Assembly (NCBI GenBank): GCA_006538405.1
Contig: BJKQ01000001.1
Coordinates: forward strand, 3,100,001 to 3,164,000
DNA: 64,000 bases
From: Hansfordia pulvinata
Lineage: Eukaryota; Ascomycota; Sordariomycetes; Xylariales
Direction: 5' to 3'
Of the stretch, positions 59,006 to 64,000 are shown piece by piece (position 1 is the stretch's first letter; each line of letters opens with the position of its first letter). The notes under the pieces are model-generated. The model worked only from the letters and a program-made list of their open reading frames with translations, did no database searches and was not told the DNA's origin. A program made the translations under genes and the position numbers.

Positions 59006-61442
59006 ATGGTGGGCCCGCATCACGGTCCCATCGAAGCCGGTCTTCCCGGCGAGGACGCGAACAACACCACCACTGACATGGACGAGGAAGGGCCCGCGGA
59101 CGCCACCGACGACCCGAAGAGCACCGAGGACCACGTCCGCAACCTCAAGAGGGCCCTCTGGTCGCCGGGCCAGCGCGCGACGTTCGTCGTCGGGGGCTGG
59201 GTCAACGTCCCGGCTCCGGACGACGTAAGTGCCGCAGAGAGGAAGAGAGCCGCGGCGCAAGGTCTGGAAGAGCAGAGAGAGGAGGATGGGGTGGATGAAG
59301 AGGCCGCCGAGCCCCCCGACGATGACCTCAACGCGAATGGGAAAAGGCCGCGCCGCCGCTCGCCGTCCCCCGCGCCGTCGTCAATCTCGACCGAGGGCTC
59401 CATCATCTCGAGCGCCCCGGGGCCGCGGCGGCCGGCGGCAAGAGGGGCCTCGGGCGCCCCGTGACGATCCGGTGGGACCCGGAGGGGCGGCACCCGTGGT
59501 TGACGCCGGCGAACGAGTGCAAGATGACGCTCCCGTTCAGCGCGGGCCGGGCGGCGGGCTACCTCGAGCCGGGGCCGGGGTCGGCCTGGGGGTGCAAGGG
59601 CTCCCCTCTAGAGTCGTACCCGGGGGTGGTGCCGGCGGAGCTGCGGTCGCTCATGGCCGCCATGAAGCCTATGCAGCCGACGATGCGCGGGTACGATAAT
59701 GACGACGACGACGACCAGGGTGACAGTAACGGCGGCAGCAGCAACGGGAGGTACTCCGCGGACGACCCGGACTACCGCCGGGCGCTCTACCTGCGGCCCT
59801 CGCGATTTAGCACCGACTTCTGCCCCTACGAGGCCGGGATCGTCGACTCGATCGCCCAGGCGCTGCTGCCCGACGTCCACCTCGACCTCGACCACGGCGG
59901 CGGCGGCGTCAGAGCCGAGCTGTCCATGCTCAATGTAAGGCGACACCCGCTGCTCTGATGGATCCCGCTCTCAGAGCCAGAAGGGCCATGCTGACGAAAA
60001 GACGAACCTCTCCACCTCCAGATCTGCGAGGGCCCGCACGGCCAGGTGAAGGCGCTCCGCGGCGCGCCGCGGTCGTCGCCGGCCCACTTCGGGTGGCTGG
60101 TGGTGTGCCTGCCGGTGCGGCACGCGGGCGGCGCGCTGGTGGTGCGGCACCCGAGGAGCCGGGAGGAGCAGGTCTTCGACTGGGACGAGTACATAGGCCC
60201 TTCGCACGCGAGGCCCGGGGGGACAGAGAAGCAGAGGCGGAGGCGGAGGCGGACGACAGCAAGACGCAGGGAGGGGAGGGGAAGGAGAAGGGCAAGGGGG
60301 AAGACGAGGCGGAGCCCCCGAAGAAGCCCCAGCGCCGCCCCGGCTTCGTCTGGGACAGGGGCGTCGCCCCCGTGCAGTGGGCCGCCTTCCGCGCCGGCTG
60401 CGAGGTCGAGGTCCGCCCCCTCGCCTCCGGCCACCGCGTCACCCTCGCGTACGACCTGTTCGCCGTCCCCGGCGCCGGGGCCCTGGCGACCCGCTGCGCC
60501 GCCGACTTCTCCTCGCTCCCGCTCTACCGCACGCTGCGCGCGGCCGTGGCGTCGCCCGTCTTCATGGTCGACGGTACGTCCAGTAGTCCCTTTGGTCTGA
60601 ACTGGATAGCAACCAAAGTTTTTTCTGCCTCTTCTCCTTCCTTCAAAGTGCTCGAATGCTGACTGCTGCCCCCAACACGCAGGCGGCGACCTCGGCGTCC
60701 ACCTGGCCCACGCCTACGCGCACTCGGGCCCGGAGCACTCCAACCTGCCCTCGTCGCTCAGGGGCGTCGACATGGCCATGTTCGAGGCCCTGCGCCTCCT
60801 CGGCTGCCACGTGTACCTCGCCTCCGTGCTGGAGAGCGAGGCAGAGACGGGAGACGATAAGACGGGCACCAGCAGCGACGACAGATCTGATCATCGCGAA
60901 GACGGGCTGCAAGAGGGCCACAGGCGCAAGAGGAGACGCCGCGTCATCGCTCCGCACACGGGCCCCGACTGCGCGACAGGTGGGAGGCCTCTCCTCGACG
61001 CGCGGGAATTGCCGGAAGAACTACGGGGGCAGCGCGGTCGAAATTCGCCGCCGCCGCGGAGATACGCGCTGCCGGGCGCCGCGCGCAGGCGGGAGAGGCG
61101 AGCGCAGGCGGAAGAGGACGGGGGCGAACGCGGAGTGCCGGCGTTCGAGCAGGTGCACTGGCTCAACGCCGCGAGGGGCGGCGGCGGCGGCGGAAGGAAT
61201 CTGGAGCGCCAGGCGGTGTATGCTGCGGTGAGTCTTGTTCCCATCAACCACAGAACAGTTGAATTAGAGGCTGACCTAATGCTTTCCGGCAGCAGCAGCA
61301 GCAGCAGCAGTATCAGCAGCAGCATGGAAACGAACCCGAGCTCGGCGTCGTCTACTCGTCCTGCGCCCTGATCGCCGAGGTGCCGCCGTACGCGGACCGC
61401 GAGAGGCACATCCGCCACTTGGACATGAACGCGGGCTCGTGA
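59006..61442 (+). CDS. 2OG-Fe(II) oxygenase-like protein, probably inactive
   Basis: The core matches a fungal family of prolyl-4-hydroxylase-type oxygenases: WSPGQRATFVVGGWV near the start, VTIRWDPEGRHPWL, FCPYEAGIVDSIAQALLP, HFGWLVVCLPVRHAGGALVV, VQWAAFRAGCEVEV, SGHRVTLAYDL and VVYSSCALIAEVP at the end. Introns at 59935-60021, 60574-60682 and 61228-61292 are clear; the TGA is at 61440-61442. Two single missing bases, one near 59415-59455 and one in the six-G run at 60217-60222, are needed for one frame; a further intron from 59225 is possible. The family normally has an iron-binding HVD after GPSGxFKA. Here codons 60055-60063 read Leu-Arg-Gly, so both N-terminal metal ligands are gone, while the distal His (60432-60434) is kept. 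It carries family-typical low-complexity inserts. Confidence 0.75.
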
Positions 61443-64000
61443 GAGCATCTCCTCAAGGCTACAACGTCGCGATTCCTGAGGACGGTTCCGGGTGATGATC
61501 ACGGGGGGCCGCGTGGCATGTAGAGCAGCTTGTATGGAAAAGGTGGTAGATTTGTGTTGTAGTTCTGAGCAGTGAATACATGCATGTCCTCACACAGAAG
61601 AAGTCTAGATTCGGTCACCCTCCAACATTTCATGTGCCGTCGGCCCCCCTTGCGAAGTTCCTTCTCTTTTCCATCGTGTAGTCGACGCATTGGACTGACG
61701 TCATGGTCCGGCACAAGTCGCCGGCGTCTTGCCTCCCATCGAGCCCCATCTCGAGTGTCTTGTGGCTGCTGCTGCCGGAGGAGACGGGCTTGCGGGACAT
61801 GGCGGATCGGAGATGGGAGTCGGGTGATGTTGACAAGGTGGAGCTTGTCATGACGCCCAGGCATTCCCACCAAGCCCCGATTCTGGGTCCTGTAGCCCTG
61901 GCGGCCCTGGCGGGGCCGGTGGCTGGGCGTTAGGGGTGGGGCCGCCACCCGGGCTCTCGATACCCGCCCGCGCACAGGTTGCTGCTAAGGATGTTGAGAA
62001 TAGTGCTAATATCCTCAGAGCAGCCTCGAGGCTAAATGATGCAAATTGCCTCGTCGGTACTACCAGGGCCCAAACCACAAGCTCCAGCAGCAGCAAGAAG
62101 CAATGCGACTGTATGAAGTGCGTCGCCCGGGGCTGGGTTAGCGATTGATCCCATGGCATGCCAAGGGCACGGAGAGTGGAAGACATACCCGGGGCGCCTC
62201 TTGCTTTCAGCTGGTGCTGGCCCTCTGCCGGGCGAGAATGGCGTGCCGAGGTAGATGGAATGGTAGATGGTCGAGATGGCAAGTGTTATATGGTGAGTAT
62301 ATAGGAAAAGATTGATTCCGGGTACCTAGAACCTCGCAATTGAAGGGTAAGTCCGTCCTAGATGGCTGTAGATGGCTGGAGTAGATTGGGGATAGATGAA
62401 GGGCCAGAAATGACAGCTCAAAGGGGTGGGAGGGCCCGTATCTATAGGCGAGGTGGCCAGGGCGAACAGCTTCTGTCTCTGGCAAACAGCTTCTCCCTCT
62501 GGCGTGCTGCGGGCACAACAACAGAGACTCAAACCTTGGCCTCGATACGATGTGCAAGCTTTGCGTGTCGGCCCTCACGAGGCCACGCGCAGGCTCGCTG
62601 CTTAGACTTTGGAGCTTGGAGCAGAATACGGAAGGCTAACCATGGCCATAGGAAGAGCGCTGCAGGATGCAGTGGCTTCGGTTGCATCGAGAGGCAGCTG
62701 CCGACGACACACCGACGCCGGACTTGGGCTGTGAGAGATTGGTGGGAGCTGCTGCTGGCAGACTCGGGGGCAACAAAGGCACGCAAGTGGAGGCTCTCGA
62801 CTTGAGTGCTCCTGGACTCACTATCGTGGCTCGATCATGGATATGATCCTTGCTGGCGCATCTGTAGCAGATACGTGCATCAAGGGGCAGGGCTTACATG
62901 GGTATCCTATTGACGATGGGGCTCTGATCTGCCTCTCTGGCTGGTGCAGGTCCCGGGTCTGCGAGGAGTATGAGATGCCAGGCTTGTGGGAGGAGGTGTG
63001 TGGTTGGTAGGGCAGGCCCATCTCTGGACCATGTCTCCTCCTCGCCTTCGACAAAAGACACATCAGGTGCGTCCTCCAACTCTGGAGAGCATTTAGAGCC
63101 TTCCTACTTGGTTCAAGATTCCTGGATACCTAAGGCTCTCGTATCAAACCAGAGTTCAGAACCTTGCGGGTGCTGACGGGGTGGACGGTGGTGGAGGTTG
63201 GTTCTCTCAAGGAAGCTACATTTACATGTAGAGTGACGCCTACCTACATGTACCTAATGCAGTCCCTATCTTGCCTGCAGACCCTCACCTTCCGAACTCG
63301 TTTCCTGTAGCAATGACCCAGCCCAGAGTGAGGCTGAGTCACCCTGTGTCGCCCATGATTCGGGGATGGGTCGACATCACGACCAGCAGCCACGGGCTGG
63401 GTAGTGACCGCTGCCTCCGCCAAGCAGATAGATACAGACCACAGGCAGCGTCCCTGTCCGGGCGCGGGCCGGTGTTGGCCAGTGGCGCCTCTCTGCTCCT
63501 TCCTCGCCCGTTTGTTACAAATCCAATGGCTCGCCATCCAACCCTCGAGGTCTTGGGGCTCCTCGTACGAGAGGAAGCACTCCTCGACTTCCATCTTGCT
63601 GTCGTCGGCCGCGGTGACAGACAACCCGGTAAGTGCGTGTTTGTCGGTGTCTTGTTTGTGGGACGGGTCACACCTGCCTCGTAATGGTTCCGGGTTGCTG
63701 CGGAAGGTGCAGCGCAGACTGGACCAACTTGGAAGTCTCGAGTCTGGGCGCCCAGCCACCGTCGTCTGATCTCGCTCACCTCCTCCTCATCTCCCACTTC
63801 TCATCTTTCACTCATCTCCGTCGTTCCAGACCGTCTCGCCTCGCCACCATCTTCTATTATCTACACCATCTAGGAATCTCTTTATTTCTCTAGTTATGCT
63901 ATCTCAATCTACACGCAAGCTTTTCCTCCTTCACAGCCTCTACCGTCAGCGTAGGGCGGCGGCCCCTCTGCAGCCGCACGCCGCTCGCTCTGTGAGCGGC
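61443..64000. other. Region without a recognisable gene, right edge of the window
   Basis: Short open frames occur on both strands but none has a domain or a coherent exon pattern. From 63703 to the end, a segment starting GAAGGTGCAGCGCAGA resembles the leader of the GIY-YIG-like fragment at 56.8 kb; a second copy of that family may start beyond the edge. Confidence 0.4.

Overview
The window is nuclear DNA of a filamentous ascomycete, most likely a member of the Sordariomycetes. Introns are short (about 50-165 nt), with GTRAGT-type donors, CTRAC-type branch sites and CAG/TAG acceptors. Coding sequence is GC-rich. The gene content is typical of Pezizomycotina: two canonical Zn2Cys6 regulators, a Mid2-like wall sensor, a SAM-PH polarity-type protein, a cytochrome P450 with its reductase, a serine carboxypeptidase and small secreted proteins. 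One regulator at 17.2-19.3 kb looks like PRO1/ADV-1, which controls sexual development and cell fusion.

Layout: 0.6-9.5 kb holds a secreted unknown protein, a Mid2-like membrane protein and a SAM-PH protein. From 9.5 to 26.8 kb the only gene is the PRO1/ADV-1-like regulator, with about 7.7 kb of apparently gene-free DNA before it and 7.4 kb after it. That DNA is rich in microsatellites, C/G homopolymers and a recurrent TACGAGT/ACTCGTA motif. 26.8-28.0 kb carries a kinase-like gene whose start codon lies on a signal-peptide-like leader. 30.2-35.5 kb carries a divergent S10 peptidase and three small secreted-protein loci, one interrupted by a stop codon. 36.7-37.7 kb is an SOD-like mitochondrial ribosomal protein.

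38.5-49.3 kb is a coherent block: a P450, a divergently transcribed Zn2Cys6 regulator whose zinc cluster is spread over four exons (one only 11 nt), an NADPH-P450 reductase, and a second regulator of the same C-terminal type that shows no zinc cluster. A P450 next to its own reductase and two related regulators suggests a small specialised oxidation cluster. 50.8-51.8 kb holds a relic of a myo-inositol-type sugar transporter, followed at 53.3 kb by an intact Gfo/Idh/MocA (inositol-dehydrogenase-like) gene. The right end has a coiled-coil repeat protein, a truncated GIY-YIG-like fragment, and a 2OG-Fe(II)-oxygenase-like gene that appears to have lost its metal-binding HxD motif.

Eight genes contain reading-frame breaks, eleven in all. 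Each is explained by one missing base, usually in a short C or G run or another low-complexity run. This points to a systematic consensus deletion error in the assembly rather than widespread gene decay, so several proteins below are described across such breaks.
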